Shown here: positions 1 through 8,530 of the stretch, piece after piece | How the letters are laid out: each line of letters begins with the position of its first letter | How positions within the stretch are numbered: the first letter of the stretch is position 1 | NCBI RefSeq assembly: GCF_030123505.1 | Contig: NZ_CP126115.1 | Coordinates: 1,998,001-2,062,000 of the forward strand | Source: Neobacillus sp. YX16 | Lineage (GTDB): Bacteria > Bacillota > Bacilli > Bacillales > Cytobacillaceae | Length of the DNA: 64,000 bases | Direction: 5' to 3' | Made by a program: the position numbers and the translations under genes | Notes under the pieces: model-generated | Told to the model about the DNA's origin: nothing | What the model saw: only the letters and a program-made list of their open reading frames with translations | Database searches by the model: none

Positions 1-96
1 CTCCATGTATACGGTAAATGCGGTCACTGGACTCAAATCGAAAAGCAAGAAAGCTTTAATCAACTCATTCAAAATTATTTTGCAGATATCATTTAA
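1..96 (+). CDS. C-terminal end of an alpha/beta hydrolase, probably a meta-cleavage-product hydrolase (5' truncated by window)
   Basis: Frame 1 is open from the window edge to TAA at 94-96 and gives 31 residues containing the motif GKCGHWTQIE. The family signature GHWxQxE carries the catalytic histidine of carbon-carbon hydrolases such as MhpC, BphD and HsaD, which cleave the product of extradiol dioxygenases. The next gene starts 22 bases later and encodes exactly such a dioxygenase, which supports the call. The nucleophile serine and acid lie outside the window. The short length makes substrate assignment impossible; a generic alpha/beta hydrolase is the alternative. Confidence 0.7.
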   Translation, partial: LHVYGKCGHWTQIEKQESFNQLIQNYFADII

Positions 97-118
97 TGAA
101 AAAAAGGAGGAATGTAGA

Positions 119-1072
119 ATGTATTTACCTGAAATTGCTAAGTTAGGGCATGTCGCACTCGTTACACCGGATCTTGAAAAATCACTTTGGTTTTTCCGTG
201 ATGTAATCGGTTTAGAAGTAACGGAGGAAGTAAATGGAACGTATTATTTACGTGCATGGGGTGATTTTGAACACCACTCACTATCATTAACAGCGGGGGA
301 TAGAGGATATGTTGATCATATCGGCTGGAGAACAAAACGACCAGAAGATGTAGAAGGTTTTGCTCAGCTGCTTGAAAAAGCCGGAACAGAAGTAAAATGG
401 ATTGAAGCAGGAGAAGAGACTGGTCAAGGAAGAGCGATTCGTTTTAAACTGCCAAGTCAGCATTCCTTTGAAATTTATTATGATGTAGAAAAACCGAAAG
501 CAGATGAAAAAAGACGTTCAGTCTTGAAAAATCAAACATACAAGGCTTGGGCACGTGGCTGCTCACCTAGAAGATTTGACCATGTAAATATTGCTACATC
601 CATGGATGTACAAGAAATCCTTGATTACTTGGGCAATCAATTAGGTTTTAAGCTGCGTGAATATGTGAGGTATAACAATGAAACAACCTTAGCCGGCTGG
701 ATGAGTGTAACACCTCTCGTTCATGACATAGCTGTTATCACAAGACCACAGGCAAAGACGCCTAACCAGCTTCATCACATTTCCTATTGGCTGGATAACG
801 CACAGGATGTCCTGCGGGCAGCTGATATATTAAGCGAAGAAGGCATTAAGTTCATCGGCCCTGGTAAACACGGGGTTTCTCAAGCATTATACTTATATGT
901 AATTGATCCAGGCAGTGGCTGCCGTGTTGAATTGTTTAGTAATTCCTATTTAATTTTTGAACCGGATTGGGAGCCTGTTGAGTGGACAGAAGAGGATCAT
1001 TCCATTGCAAACACCTATTGGGGCGATTCCGTTATGGACAAGGACATGAACAAACCAACAATTGAGGCTTAA
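119..1072 (+). CDS. catechol 2,3-dioxygenase-like extradiol ring-cleavage dioxygenase (VOC fold)
   Basis: This 317-residue protein has the two-domain VOC layout of type I extradiol dioxygenases, which insert O2 next to the two hydroxyls of a catechol using Fe(II). The C-terminal domain shows the expected metal ligands: His155 (FDHVNIAT), the LHH motif at 218-220, and Glu271 (CRVELFSN). His251 and Tyr258/Tyr260 match the second-shell His and Tyr of XylE. The start at 119 was chosen because AAAGGAGG at 103-110 precedes it at good spacing. An in-frame start at 5 would run across the end of the upstream hydrolase gene in another frame. The hydrolase upstream and the flavin monooxygenase downstream fit a meta-cleavage pathway. 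A catecholic substrate is inferred; which one is unknown. Confidence 0.85.
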   Translation: MYLPEIAKLGHVALVTPDLEKSLWFFRDVIGLEVTEEVNGTYYLRAWGDFEHHSLSLTAGDRGYVDHIGWRTKRPEDVEGFAQLLEKAGTEVKWIEAGEETGQGRAIRFKLPSQHSFEIYYDVEKPKADEKRRSVLKNQTYKAWARGCSPRRFDHVNIATSMDVQEILDYLGNQLGFKLREYVRYNNETTLAGWMSVTPLVHDIAVITRPQAKTPNQLHHISYWLDNAQDVLRAADILSEEGIKFIGPGKHGVSQALYLYVIDPGSGCRVELFSNSYLIFEPDWEPVEWTEEDHSIANTYWGDSVMDKDMNKPTIEA

Positions 1073-1140
1073 ATACAAATGGCACAAGTGCCCGTTTAGC
1101 GAAGTACACTAGTCGCTGGGCGCTGGGGCTGGATTTAGAA

Positions 1141-1174
1141 AGCTGACTCAAAAGTAATTGAGTCAGCTTTTTTA
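1141..1174 (+). terminator. Rho-independent terminator after the dioxygenase gene
   Basis: Perfect 11-bp inverted repeat AGCTGACTCAA / TTGAGTCAGCT with a 6-base loop, followed by a run of T. It separates the hydrolase-dioxygenase pair from the following genes. The adenines before the left arm would allow some function on the other strand. Confidence 0.85.
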
Positions 1175-1186
1175 AAAGAGATTTTT

Positions 1187-1204
1187 AGGTGGAAGTGTCC
1201 ACCT
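1187..1204 (+). promoter_or_regulatory. short hairpin upstream of a GTG start
   Basis: AGGTGGA / TCCACCT form a 7-bp stem with a 4-base loop. It sits seven bases before the ribosome binding site (about 1211-1217) of the FAD-binding protein gene. It may affect translation or mark a protein-binding site; no function is shown. Confidence 0.3.
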
Positions 1205-1226
1205 TAGGAAAGAGAGGCAGATTGTA

Positions 1227-2726
1227 GTGAGTGATAACAGAATTTATGAAACAGATATTGTTGTAGTTGGTGCGGGAAATGCTGCTATGTCCGCAGCGAT
1301 ATCCGCAAGGGAAAATGGCGCGAGTGTTTTGGTAATTGAAAAATCACCAGAAGCTGAAAAAGGAGGAAACAGCACCTATACTCATGGTTCCATTCGGTTT
1401 GCTTATAATGGTGTCGAAGATTTAAAGGAGATTATGCCAGATCTTTCTCCAGAAGATATCGAGTCATCAGATTTTGGAGTCTATTCCGAGGAAGAATTTT
1501 ATGAAGATATGTGTCGTGTTACAAATTATCGGACCGACCCGGAATTGGCCTCGATTCTTACGGGGAAAAGCTTTGAAACGATGAAATGGCTCACCTCCCA
1601 TAAGGTACGCTGGGTGCCTATATATGGTCGTCAAGCCTTTAAGGTTGACGATAAATTTAAGTTCTGGGGCGGAATGATTGTTGAATCCGTAGGCGGTGGA
1701 CCGGGATTAGTGGAAACCCTGCACAAAGAAGCATCTTCTTTAGGTGTCCAAACCCTATTCAATGCCATGGCGACTGAGCTAATCCATGATGACCAGGGTG
1801 TACATGGAGTGATTTTTAAGCACAATGGCAAAACAACAAAGGTACATGCTAAAGCAGTGATCTTGGCCTCTGGAGGCTTTCACGCAAATCCTGAAATGCG
1901 GACGCGATACTTAGGACCAAAATGGGATTTGGCTCATGCTAGAGGGAGCCGTTTTAACACCGGTGAAGGTATTCAAATGGCATTAAACATTGGCGCTCTT
2001 GCCAGCGGTAACTGGTCGGGCTGTCATTCGGTCGGAGGAGACAGGTATCTTCCGGATTTTACGGAAGGCTTTCAAAAACTTAGCTATCCTTTTGGAATCA
2101 TGGTAAACGCAGAAGGAAAACGCTTTGTGGATGAGGGAGCTGATTTCCGGAATTACACGTATGCAAAATATGGCAGGTTAATTCTTGAACAGCCGGGACA
2201 ATTTGCCTGGCAGATTTTTGACCAAAAAACATCTCGACTATTACGAGAAGAATACAAAGGCAGGCAAGTTACCAAAGTAAAAGCCGCTACACTAGAGGAA
2301 TTAGCTGAAAAACTCGAGGGCGTTAATCCTGAAGGGTTCTTACAAACGGTCAAAGAGTACAATGCGTCGATTCGGAAAGATATTCCGTTTAATCCAAATA
2401 TCAAAGACGGCAGGTGTACAGAAGGGTTACCGATACCAAAATCAAATTGGGCAAACACGTTTGAGGAAGGCCCGTTTGAGGCCTATGCGGTTACCTGCGG
2501 CATTACCTTTACTTTTGGCGGCTTAAAAATTAACCCAAAGACAGAAGTTCAAGATGTATTATCCAACTCTATTCCAGGACTATATGCTGCTGGAGAATTA
2601 GTAGGAGGTTTGTTTTATTTTAACTACCCAGGTGGTGCAGGACTGATGGCTGGATCTGTATTTGGAAAAATTGCAGGGGAAAAAGCAGCGAAATTTATCA
2701 AAACAAAGGAACTATTGAATTCATAA
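1227..2726 (+). CDS. FAD-dependent oxidoreductase, TcuA-like (FAD_binding_2 family)
   Basis: This 499-residue soluble flavoprotein belongs to the fumarate reductase/tricarballylate dehydrogenase superfamily. The N-terminal Rossmann motif VVVGAGNAAMSAA, followed by EKSPEAEKGGNSTYTHG, is closest in pattern to TcuA, whose signature is GGNAA...RGGNS. The C-terminal GLYAAGELVGG and NYPGGAGLMAGSVFGK segments complete the FAD-binding domain. The start is GTG at 1227 behind an AGAGAGG ribosome binding site. There is no signal peptide or heme domain, so it is cytoplasmic and probably dehydrogenates or reduces a carboxylated intermediate. A related TcuA-like gene lies at 5879 and a more distant family member at 8531. 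The substrate is unknown. Confidence 0.85.
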   Translation: MSDNRIYETDIVVVGAGNAAMSAAISARENGASVLVIEKSPEAEKGGNSTYTHGSIRFAYNGVEDLKEIMPDLSPEDIESSDFGVYSEEEFYEDMCRVTNYRTDPELASILTGKSFETMKWLTSHKVRWVPIYGRQAFKVDDKFKFWGGMIVESVGGGPGLVETLHKEASSLGVQTLFNAMATELIHDDQGVHGVIFKHNGKTTKVHAKAVILASGGFHANPEMRTRYLGPKWDLAHARGSRFNTGEGIQMALNIGALASGNWSGCHSVGGDRYLPDFTEGFQKLSYPFGIMVNAEGKRFVDEGADFRNYTYAKYGRLILEQPGQFAWQIFDQKTSRLLREEYKGRQVTKVKAATLEELAEKLEGVNPEGFLQTVKEYNASIRKDIPFNPNIKDGRCTEGLPIPKSNWANTFEEGPFEAYAVTCGITFTFGGLKINPKTEVQDVLSNSIPGLYAAGELVGGLFYFNYPGGAGLMAGSVFGKIAGEKAAKFIKTKELLNS

Positions 2727-2807
2727 AAGATTCCTAACTTTTTCTGATTTTTGGGACAAAACTACTGATTTATCACCAAAAAACTAATAAAAGTTATCTA
2801 AAAACAT

Positions 2808-2837
2808 TTGAAAATTGAAAGGTTTTTACCCTATAAA
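2808..2837 (+). promoter_or_regulatory. possible sigma-A promoter for the monooxygenase operon
   Basis: TTGAAA (2808-2813) and TATAAA (2832-2837) are separated by 18 bases in the 188-base A/T-rich gap before the monooxygenase gene. The gap is the largest in the downstream catabolic run, so a promoter here is plausible. It is only a motif match in A/T-rich DNA. Confidence 0.35.
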
Positions 2838-2914
2838 AAAGTTTTGTAATTTTCTAAAATTTAACTAAGATCTTAAACGAATAAGCGAAATAAAATTGAA
2901 AAGGGGATTTTATA

Positions 2915-4111
2915 ATGAACAAAGTAGCCTATAGTGATGCTTACCTTGTAGATAAAGCCAAAGCACTTGTTCCAAAGCTGAAGGAAAGAGCTAAAGAAAC
3001 GGAAGAAATTCGCAGAATTCCTGAAGCAACCATAAATGAATTAAAAGAAGCTGGACTTTTCAAGTTACTTCGTCCACAAATTTATGGCGGCTATCAAACG
3101 AGTATGAGAACCTATTCTGATGTTATTGTTGAAATTTCCCGCGGCTGTGCTTCAACAGGCTGGATTCTATCACTTTGTGCTATTCGAGAACTGATGGTGG
3201 CGGAATCATTTACGGAAAAAACGCATCAAGAAATATATGGAGAGAATGAGGATAATGTTCTTTTCGCAGGAGTCTATGAACCTAGAAAATGTATTGCCAG
3301 AAAAGTTGAGGGTGGATATTTAATCGAAGAAGGTTTCTGGATGTTCTGCTCAGGATCACTTCATGCGACTTGGGGATACTTCGGAATGGCAATCAGGGAT
3401 GATGGAGGAAACCTCGTAGATCAAGCCTTAATGACACTTCCTTTCGAAGAATTAGAGATTATGGATGACTGGCATGTTATGGGGTTGAAGGGTACAGGAA
3501 GTAACAGCGTAAAAATGACGAACGTCTTTATTCCAGATCATCGAGTTGTTTCATTTGCCGATGTATTGAATGGACAATTTAAATCAGATCATCTCAGGGA
3601 TATACCTTTATATAATACAGCACTTTTTCCAGCTCTAGCTTTATCACTTGCATTGCCAGGATTAGGATTGGCCAAGGCAGCATTAGAATTTTTCCAAGTA
3701 ACGCTTCCAAATCGAAAGGCTGCCCATATTGGTGTAGAAAATTTAGTAGATTCACCTACTCTACATTCTTTACTTGCCGAAGCTGCGTTGAAAATTGACA
3801 CCGCTTCCATGCATTACTACCGTGTGGCCGATGAATTAGATGCTTGGGCTGCCAGCGGTAATTTCATGGATAAGCCAGCACGAGTGAAGGCACTAGCAGA
3901 TATCGGTTATGCCAATCAAGTAAGTAAAGAAGCACTCGATATTTTAATTCTTGCAAGCGGTTCTGGTTATGTATATGAAGGTCATCCGCTGCAAAGGATT
4001 TTCCGTGATTTTTGGACGCTATATTCACACAGAACGCTTTCACCTTTAATCACCAAAGAAAATTATGGTCGCGTTCTATCCGGTTTAGAATCGAATGCAC
4101 TAAGGTATTAG
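2915..4111 (+). CDS. acyl-CoA dehydrogenase-fold flavin monooxygenase (HsaA/HpaH-like oxygenase component)
   Basis: This 398-residue protein has the acyl-CoA dehydrogenase fold: an N-terminal helical part with IPEATINELKEAGLFKLLRP, the central beta domain, and a C-terminal helical bundle with GSGYVYEGHPLQRIFRD. The N-terminal helix and ASTGWILSLC region are typical of group D flavin hydroxylases, the oxygenase halves of two-component systems such as HsaA and the p-hydroxyphenylacetate 3-hydroxylase C2 family. These ortho-hydroxylate phenols with reduced flavin. Its product would be a catechol, which matches the nearby extradiol dioxygenase. A flavin reductase partner was not found in the window. 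A true acyl-CoA dehydrogenase is the alternative, and ETF genes are present, but the overall pattern favours the monooxygenase. Confidence 0.7.
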   Translation: MNKVAYSDAYLVDKAKALVPKLKERAKETEEIRRIPEATINELKEAGLFKLLRPQIYGGYQTSMRTYSDVIVEISRGCASTGWILSLCAIRELMVAESFTEKTHQEIYGENEDNVLFAGVYEPRKCIARKVEGGYLIEEGFWMFCSGSLHATWGYFGMAIRDDGGNLVDQALMTLPFEELEIMDDWHVMGLKGTGSNSVKMTNVFIPDHRVVSFADVLNGQFKSDHLRDIPLYNTALFPALALSLALPGLGLAKAALEFFQVTLPNRKAAHIGVENLVDSPTLHSLLAEAALKIDTASMHYYRVADELDAWAASGNFMDKPARVKALADIGYANQVSKEALDILILASGSGYVYEGHPLQRIFRDFWTLYSHRTLSPLITKENYGRVLSGLESNALRY

Positions 4112-4162
4112 AATGCTGCTAATCTACCAAAAAAAATCTTAATCAAGAAGAAAGGAGACTGT

Positions 4163-4999
4163 ATGGAAACGATCTATATAAACCGTGATACTTTAGCAGA
4201 TTGGCAGGGAAAGGCAAACGCATGTGTAATGGCCCTTGGTTTTTTTGATGGACTCCATTACGGACATCGAGAAGTAATTAAAACAGCTTTACGGAAAGCG
4301 AAAGATAAGGGTGTATCGCTCGCAGTTATGAGTTTCTTTCCACATCCAAAGTCTGTCCTAACTAATGGGGAAAAACAAATTGACTATTTAATCCCCCTTT
4401 CTGTTAAGGAGAAAATTCTTCGGGGGCTTGGTGTCGATACGTTTTATATTGTTGAATTCACTAGGGAATTTGCCGCACTATCACCTGAACAATATGTTAA
4501 AGATTATCTGGTCAATCTAGGGGTTATCCATGCAGTTGCTGGTTTTGATTTTACTTATGGCTCTATGGGAATCGGAAATTTAGAGCGTTTGAAGAATGAT
4601 TCCGGGGGAATCATTGATGTGACAAAGGTGGAAAAAGTAGCATGCCGTGGCGAGAAAATCAGCTCTACCAGCATACGTGAAAGATTAGTTGCAGGCAATG
4701 TAGAAGAACTGCCAGATTTTCTTGGCTGTTTGTATGAAGTAGAAGGAATGTGGGATGGTCAAACCTTTAAACTGAATCCATTCTATACACTTCCTGCCCC
4801 CGGAAAGTATGCGGTAACCATTAGTATGGGAAATTCATCTATGCCTACAGAAGTGATTGTGGAAGAAAAATCTCTCAAACCTGTTTCAGAACTGCCGCTA
4901 TATATATTTGGGAGGCTATCGATTGTTTGGCATCAGCGTATCTCCGAGGAGGCTCCCTCTTCTCGTCCTATTTTAAAAGTTGGAGGATTAACTCTATGA
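4163..4999 (+). CDS. FAD synthetase (RibF-type FMN adenylyltransferase domain without a recognisable riboflavin kinase domain)
   Basis: The first ~185 residues match the nucleotidyltransferase half of RibF, which makes FAD from FMN and ATP. FFDGLHYGH at 27-35 gives the HxGH motif and ISSTSIRE at 166-173 gives the second signature. The remaining ~90 residues start like the riboflavin kinase module (LGCLYEVEG, PAPGKYAVTIS) but lack the G-x-x-x-G-F-P-T-A-N motif needed for phosphorylating riboflavin, so kinase activity is unlikely. The gene sits among four flavoenzymes and overlaps the next gene by four bases (ATGA). It probably supplies FAD to the cluster, in addition to a housekeeping RibF elsewhere. 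The AAAGGAG at 4151-4157 supports the ATG at 4163. Confidence 0.8.
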   Translation: METIYINRDTLADWQGKANACVMALGFFDGLHYGHREVIKTALRKAKDKGVSLAVMSFFPHPKSVLTNGEKQIDYLIPLSVKEKILRGLGVDTFYIVEFTREFAALSPEQYVKDYLVNLGVIHAVAGFDFTYGSMGIGNLERLKNDSGGIIDVTKVEKVACRGEKISSTSIRERLVAGNVEELPDFLGCLYEVEGMWDGQTFKLNPFYTLPAPGKYAVTISMGNSSMPTEVIVEEKSLKPVSELPLYIFGRLSIVWHQRISEEAPSSRPILKVGGLTL

Positions 5000-5865
5000 A
5001 TAAATGTAAAGATTTTCAAAAGCTGCTTCATGAACCAGGTTCCTTTATCCTTCCTGGTGCCTATGATGCGATGTCTGCAAAATTAATAGAAGAAATTGGC
5101 TTTAAGGCGATTTACGCAACGGGAGCTGGTATATCCAATGCGCAGCTTGGCTGGGCTGACGTTGGACTTACTTCTCTAAAGGAAGTGGTTGATATTGTTG
5201 CAAGAATGGCCGACGTTACAAATATTCCGATTGTAGTAGATGGAGACACTGGGTTCGGTAATGCGATAAATGTCATTCGGACTGTAAAAGAGTTTGAACG
5301 CGCAGGTGTCGCAGCCATTCAGATGGAGGATCAGGTATCACCAAAGAAATGCGGTCATTTTAACGGAAAAGAAGTCATTTCTAAGGAAGAAATGGTAGGG
5401 AAAATCAAGGCTGCCTTAGATGCCAGGAAAGATGAAAATCTCGCGATAATGGCACGCACTGATGCAATTGCTGTCAATGGTGTGGAAGACGCGATAGACA
5501 GGGCTTTTGCCTATTACGAAGCAGGCGCCGATATTATTTTTGTAGAAGCACCAAATACAGTTGAACAATTACGGCAAATTACAAGTTCACTAAAAGGAAT
5601 CCCGCAGGTTATTAATTTAGTAGAGGGCGGCAAAACTCCGCTAATTTCCTTAAAAGAAGCAGAAGAAATCGGTTTTAAAATCATGCTGTGTGCAAATACA
5701 GCACTTCGCTCCGCCATTAAAGGGATTACTGAATCCTTAAGAATTCTTAAAGAAGAAGGCTCTCAGGAAAATCTATTACCTTTAATTTGTACCTGGGAAG
5801 AAAGACAATCTCTTTTCAAACTGGGTCAAATCAAAGAGTGGGAAAAGAAGTATTTAAATATATAA
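4996..5865 (+). CDS. isocitrate lyase/PEP mutase family carbon-carbon lyase
   Basis: This 289-residue TIM-barrel protein carries the Mg-binding segment VDGDTGFGN (81-89), E111-D112, and the flexible-loop signature KKCGH (117-121). The cysteine in that loop marks true lyases such as 2-methylisocitrate lyase and 2,3-dimethylmalate lyase rather than phosphonate mutases. It would split a 2-hydroxy-dicarboxylate into pyruvate or glyoxylate plus a second acid. The start at 4996 gives a 4-base overlap with the FAD synthetase gene and a GGAGG site at 4982. An in-frame start at 4927 would lie deep in the upstream gene. It is 13 bases from the next gene. Substrate unknown; a terminal step of the pathway is inferred. 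Confidence 0.85.
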   Translation: MNKCKDFQKLLHEPGSFILPGAYDAMSAKLIEEIGFKAIYATGAGISNAQLGWADVGLTSLKEVVDIVARMADVTNIPIVVDGDTGFGNAINVIRTVKEFERAGVAAIQMEDQVSPKKCGHFNGKEVISKEEMVGKIKAALDARKDENLAIMARTDAIAVNGVEDAIDRAFAYYEAGADIIFVEAPNTVEQLRQITSSLKGIPQVINLVEGGKTPLISLKEAEEIGFKIMLCANTALRSAIKGITESLRILKEEGSQENLLPLICTWEERQSLFKLGQIKEWEKKYLNI

Positions 5866-5878
5866 GGAGGACCAAAAA

Positions 5879-7300
5879 ATGGAGAGAGAATTGGATTATG
5901 ACATTGTAGTAATTGGCTGCGGTGTGGCTGGAACAGCAGCAGCTTTGTCTGCTGCGGAAAGTGCCAAGAAAGAAGGAAGGAATTTACGAATTGCAATCTT
6001 AGAACGTACAGATTACGATCATCGAGGCGGAAATTCAAGGTGGACAGCGTCTTATATGCGAATGAAGAATATTGATGAAATAGCAGACAACTTTGTTGAA
6101 GATATGATGGCGTTCTCAGATCATTTCTCCGATAGGGAGTACATAGAAACGCTCGCAGATAACGCGGGCAGTACACTAAGGTGGGTCGAGGAAAAAGGGG
6201 TAGAATTCGATTACCTGCCAACGATGTTTTTAACTGCTTCAAGACCGCGGCTGCTTCCAGTCGGCGGCGGCCGGGCAATCATTGATACATTATCACGCCG
6301 TGCTGGCGGACTAGGTGTTGAGATTATTTATGAGGCAACTGCATGGAAATTACTACTTGATGATGAAGGTGCGATAAATGGAATTATGGTTCGGGTTAAG
6401 GGAGGAAATTCTCTTCAGCTGAAAGTAGGCGCAGTTGTTCTTGCTGCCGGCGGATTTCAGGGAAATCAAGAGATGATGGCAAAGTATGTTGGCAGGGATG
6501 CACATAAAATTCGAACCGTTGCTGAAGGTGGCCTTTACAACAAAGGGGAAGGTATTCGGATGGCGATGGCAATAGGGGCGAAGGGAGCGGGTCAGTTCGA
6601 TGCCTTTCATGCCGAACCAGTTGACCCTAGAAGTAAGCGGGAAGAAGCAGCCGTTATGACCTACCCTTACGCGATTTTGGTTGACAAAAATGGCAACCGT
6701 TTTGTTGATGAAGGATTTTCCACTGTAGATGAGCAATATGAAGCGGTAGCCCGCAAAATCTTCTACGATCTCCCTGACCATATCGCCTATATGATCAGTG
6801 ACCAAAAAATGTATGATATTCCGAATTATGAGAGAGCAATAGAAACGGACAAACCGGCGATTGAGGCAGATACATTAGAGGAATTAGCAATGAAAATTGG
6901 GGTGCCTGTAGATCAGTTGACTGCAACGGTAGAAGCCTTCAATGCAGCTGTACAGCCAGGGGAATTCCACTGGGATAAGAAGGACGGAAAACAGGCTGTT
7001 GGGATTACACCGGCAAAATCGAACTGGGCCATAACAATCGATAAGGCGCCATATGTTGCCTACCCAATTGTCTGTTCCAATGTTTTCACTAATGGCGGCT
7101 TAGCTTCTGATACGAATGGCCGGGTTTTATCACAGGATGATGATGTAATTCCAGGATTATACGTTGCAGGTGAAACAGCTGGTCTTTATTATGGCAAATA
7201 TCCAGGCGGCACATCCGTGCTTCGCGGCCTCGTGTTTGGTAAACGTGCTGGTGAGCATGCAGCTTCTTACGTTAGCAGTGATAAAAAACTTAGTGTGTAA
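5879..7300 (+). CDS. FAD-dependent oxidoreductase, TcuA-like (second copy)
   Basis: This 473-residue protein has the Rossmann motif IVVIGCGVAGTAAALSAA, then RTDYDHRGGNSRWTASYMRM, the arrangement seen in tricarballylate dehydrogenase TcuA. The FAD-closing motif GLYVAGETAGLYYGKYPGG is near the end. It has no signal peptide and no membrane or heme part. It follows the lyase gene after 13 bases with a strong AAGGAGG site, and an SDR gene follows, so it belongs to the same operon. It is clearly related to the protein at 1227 but divergent, so the two probably act on different intermediates. TcuB, the usual iron-sulfur partner, is absent, so ETF may take the electrons (inference). Confidence 0.85.
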   Translation: MERELDYDIVVIGCGVAGTAAALSAAESAKKEGRNLRIAILERTDYDHRGGNSRWTASYMRMKNIDEIADNFVEDMMAFSDHFSDREYIETLADNAGSTLRWVEEKGVEFDYLPTMFLTASRPRLLPVGGGRAIIDTLSRRAGGLGVEIIYEATAWKLLLDDEGAINGIMVRVKGGNSLQLKVGAVVLAAGGFQGNQEMMAKYVGRDAHKIRTVAEGGLYNKGEGIRMAMAIGAKGAGQFDAFHAEPVDPRSKREEAAVMTYPYAILVDKNGNRFVDEGFSTVDEQYEAVARKIFYDLPDHIAYMISDQKMYDIPNYERAIETDKPAIEADTLEELAMKIGVPVDQLTATVEAFNAAVQPGEFHWDKKDGKQAVGITPAKSNWAITIDKAPYVAYPIVCSNVFTNGGLASDTNGRVLSQDDDVIPGLYVAGETAGLYYGKYPGGTSVLRGLVFGKRAGEHAASYVSSDKKLSV

Positions 7301-7317
7301 AGAAGGGGTGATTATCG

Positions 7318-8046
7318 TTGGAGTTAAAAAATAAAGTTGCATTTGTAACTGGCGGCGGCAGAGGGATTGGTCGGGAAACATGTATACTCCTAGCAAAGCA
7401 GGGGGCAAAAGTAGCTGTTTTTTCTCGAAATCTAACAGAAACTTCGGAAGTGGCAGCTTATATTAGGGAAGAGCTAGCTGGCGAAGCCATCGCACTTTCT
7501 GGTGATGTACGCTCTGAGGAAGATGTTAATAAAGCAGTTCAGGAAACGGTAGAAAAACTAGGAACGATTGATATTTTAATCAATAATGCCGGTGTCATGC
7601 TGCTAAAGCCATTCGACCAAACGACAGTTGAAGAGTGGGACTTTGTCCAAGAAATCAATACTCGCGGTGTATTTTTATGTACGAAAGCGGTAGTACCGCA
7701 AATGAAAGAGAAAAGAAATGGTGTCATTATTAATCTTTCATCCATTTGGGGAACAAAAGGCGGGCCGGACAGAAGTGCCTATATTACCTCGAAATTCGCG
7801 GTAATTGGATTTTCCAAAGCATTAGGTGAAGAGTTAAAACCGTTCAATGTTAGAGTAAATGCGGTCTGCCCAGGCCCAGTTGACACAAAGATGATGGAAG
7901 ATATTGCACCAGATGCGAACAAAGATAATTGGCTGCATCCAATTGACATGGCAACTGTAATAGTTGATTTATGTCTGCCAAAAATGAAGGCCGTATCCGC
8001 GACAGTAATCGAGGCATTTGGGAATGGAAGACCAGTAAATTTATAA
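7318..8046 (+). CDS. short-chain dehydrogenase/reductase (SDR, classical type)
   Basis: This 242-residue NAD(P)-dependent oxidoreductase shows the cofactor motif TGGGRGIG (11-18), NNAG, and the catalytic set Ser142, Tyr155 and Lys159 (YITSK). The length is typical of classical SDRs such as FabG. The start is TTG at 7318 behind AAGAAGGGGTGA; no in-frame ATG precedes the cofactor motif. It lies 17 bases after a TcuA-like gene and 31 bases before the HbpS-like gene. It probably oxidises an alcohol or reduces a ketone intermediate; the substrate cannot be read from sequence. Confidence 0.88.
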   Translation: MELKNKVAFVTGGGRGIGRETCILLAKQGAKVAVFSRNLTETSEVAAYIREELAGEAIALSGDVRSEEDVNKAVQETVEKLGTIDILINNAGVMLLKPFDQTTVEEWDFVQEINTRGVFLCTKAVVPQMKEKRNGVIINLSSIWGTKGGPDRSAYITSKFAVIGFSKALGEELKPFNVRVNAVCPGPVDTKMMEDIAPDANKDNWLHPIDMATVIVDLCLPKMKAVSATVIEAFGNGRPVNL

Positions 8047-8077
8047 ACAAATATGTTGATAGAAAAGGGGAAAGAAA

Positions 8078-8524
8078 ATGGAAAACTTTACAACAGCAAT
8101 TGAATCAAAAAATATTAGCTTAGCCTTAGCAAATAAAATGCTCGAAGCTGCATTAGCAAAGGGACAAGAACTAGGAATTCCGTTTAGTATTGCCATTGTC
8201 GATAAGCCTGGAAATTTAAAAGCATTTTATGCGATGGATGGTGCTCCAGTTCTAAGTCTTGATATCGCTCAAAATAAAGCATTTTCTGCTGCAGCCTACA
8301 ATCGTGCAACACATGAATGGTATGACAGACTAAAGGATGATCCACCTTTAATGCATGGTATTGTTCATACACCAAGATTAGTTATCTTTGGCGGTGGGTA
8401 CCCAATTAAAATCAATAACGAACTTATTGGTGGAATCGGCGTGAGCGGAGGCCATTATTCACATGATATGCAGGTTTGTCAAGCCGGTCTAGAAGTGTTA
8501 AAAGCTTTTGAATCTGGGGAGTGA
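8078..8524 (+). CDS. GlcG/HbpS family protein (DUF336)
   Basis: This 148-residue protein has the features of the GlcG/HbpS fold: ANKMLEAALAKGQELG, then SIAIVDKPGNLKAFYAMDGA, and the C-terminal GGYPIKINNELIGGIGVSGG. Family members bind heme or cobalamin-like ligands or are encoded next to flavin dehydrogenases with unknown roles. There is no signal peptide, so it stays in the cytoplasm. It ends six bases before the next FAD protein gene, so the two are cotranscribed and may work together. Whether this one binds heme is unknown. Confidence 0.85.
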   Translation: MENFTTAIESKNISLALANKMLEAALAKGQELGIPFSIAIVDKPGNLKAFYAMDGAPVLSLDIAQNKAFSAAAYNRATHEWYDRLKDDPPLMHGIVHTPRLVIFGGGYPIKINNELIGGIGVSGGHYSHDMQVCQAGLEVLKAFESGE

Positions 8525-8530
8525 TGGCAG

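Noticed and set aside
5..118. N-terminal extension of the dioxygenase gene
   Set aside because: It overlaps the hydrolase end in frame 1 and ignores the strong ribosome binding site at 103-110; the protein from 119 aligns with the family start.
1631..2458. Antisense open frames within the first FAD protein gene
   Set aside because: Coding evidence on the + strand is strong and the antisense products match no recognisable family; similar shadows occur in most genes.
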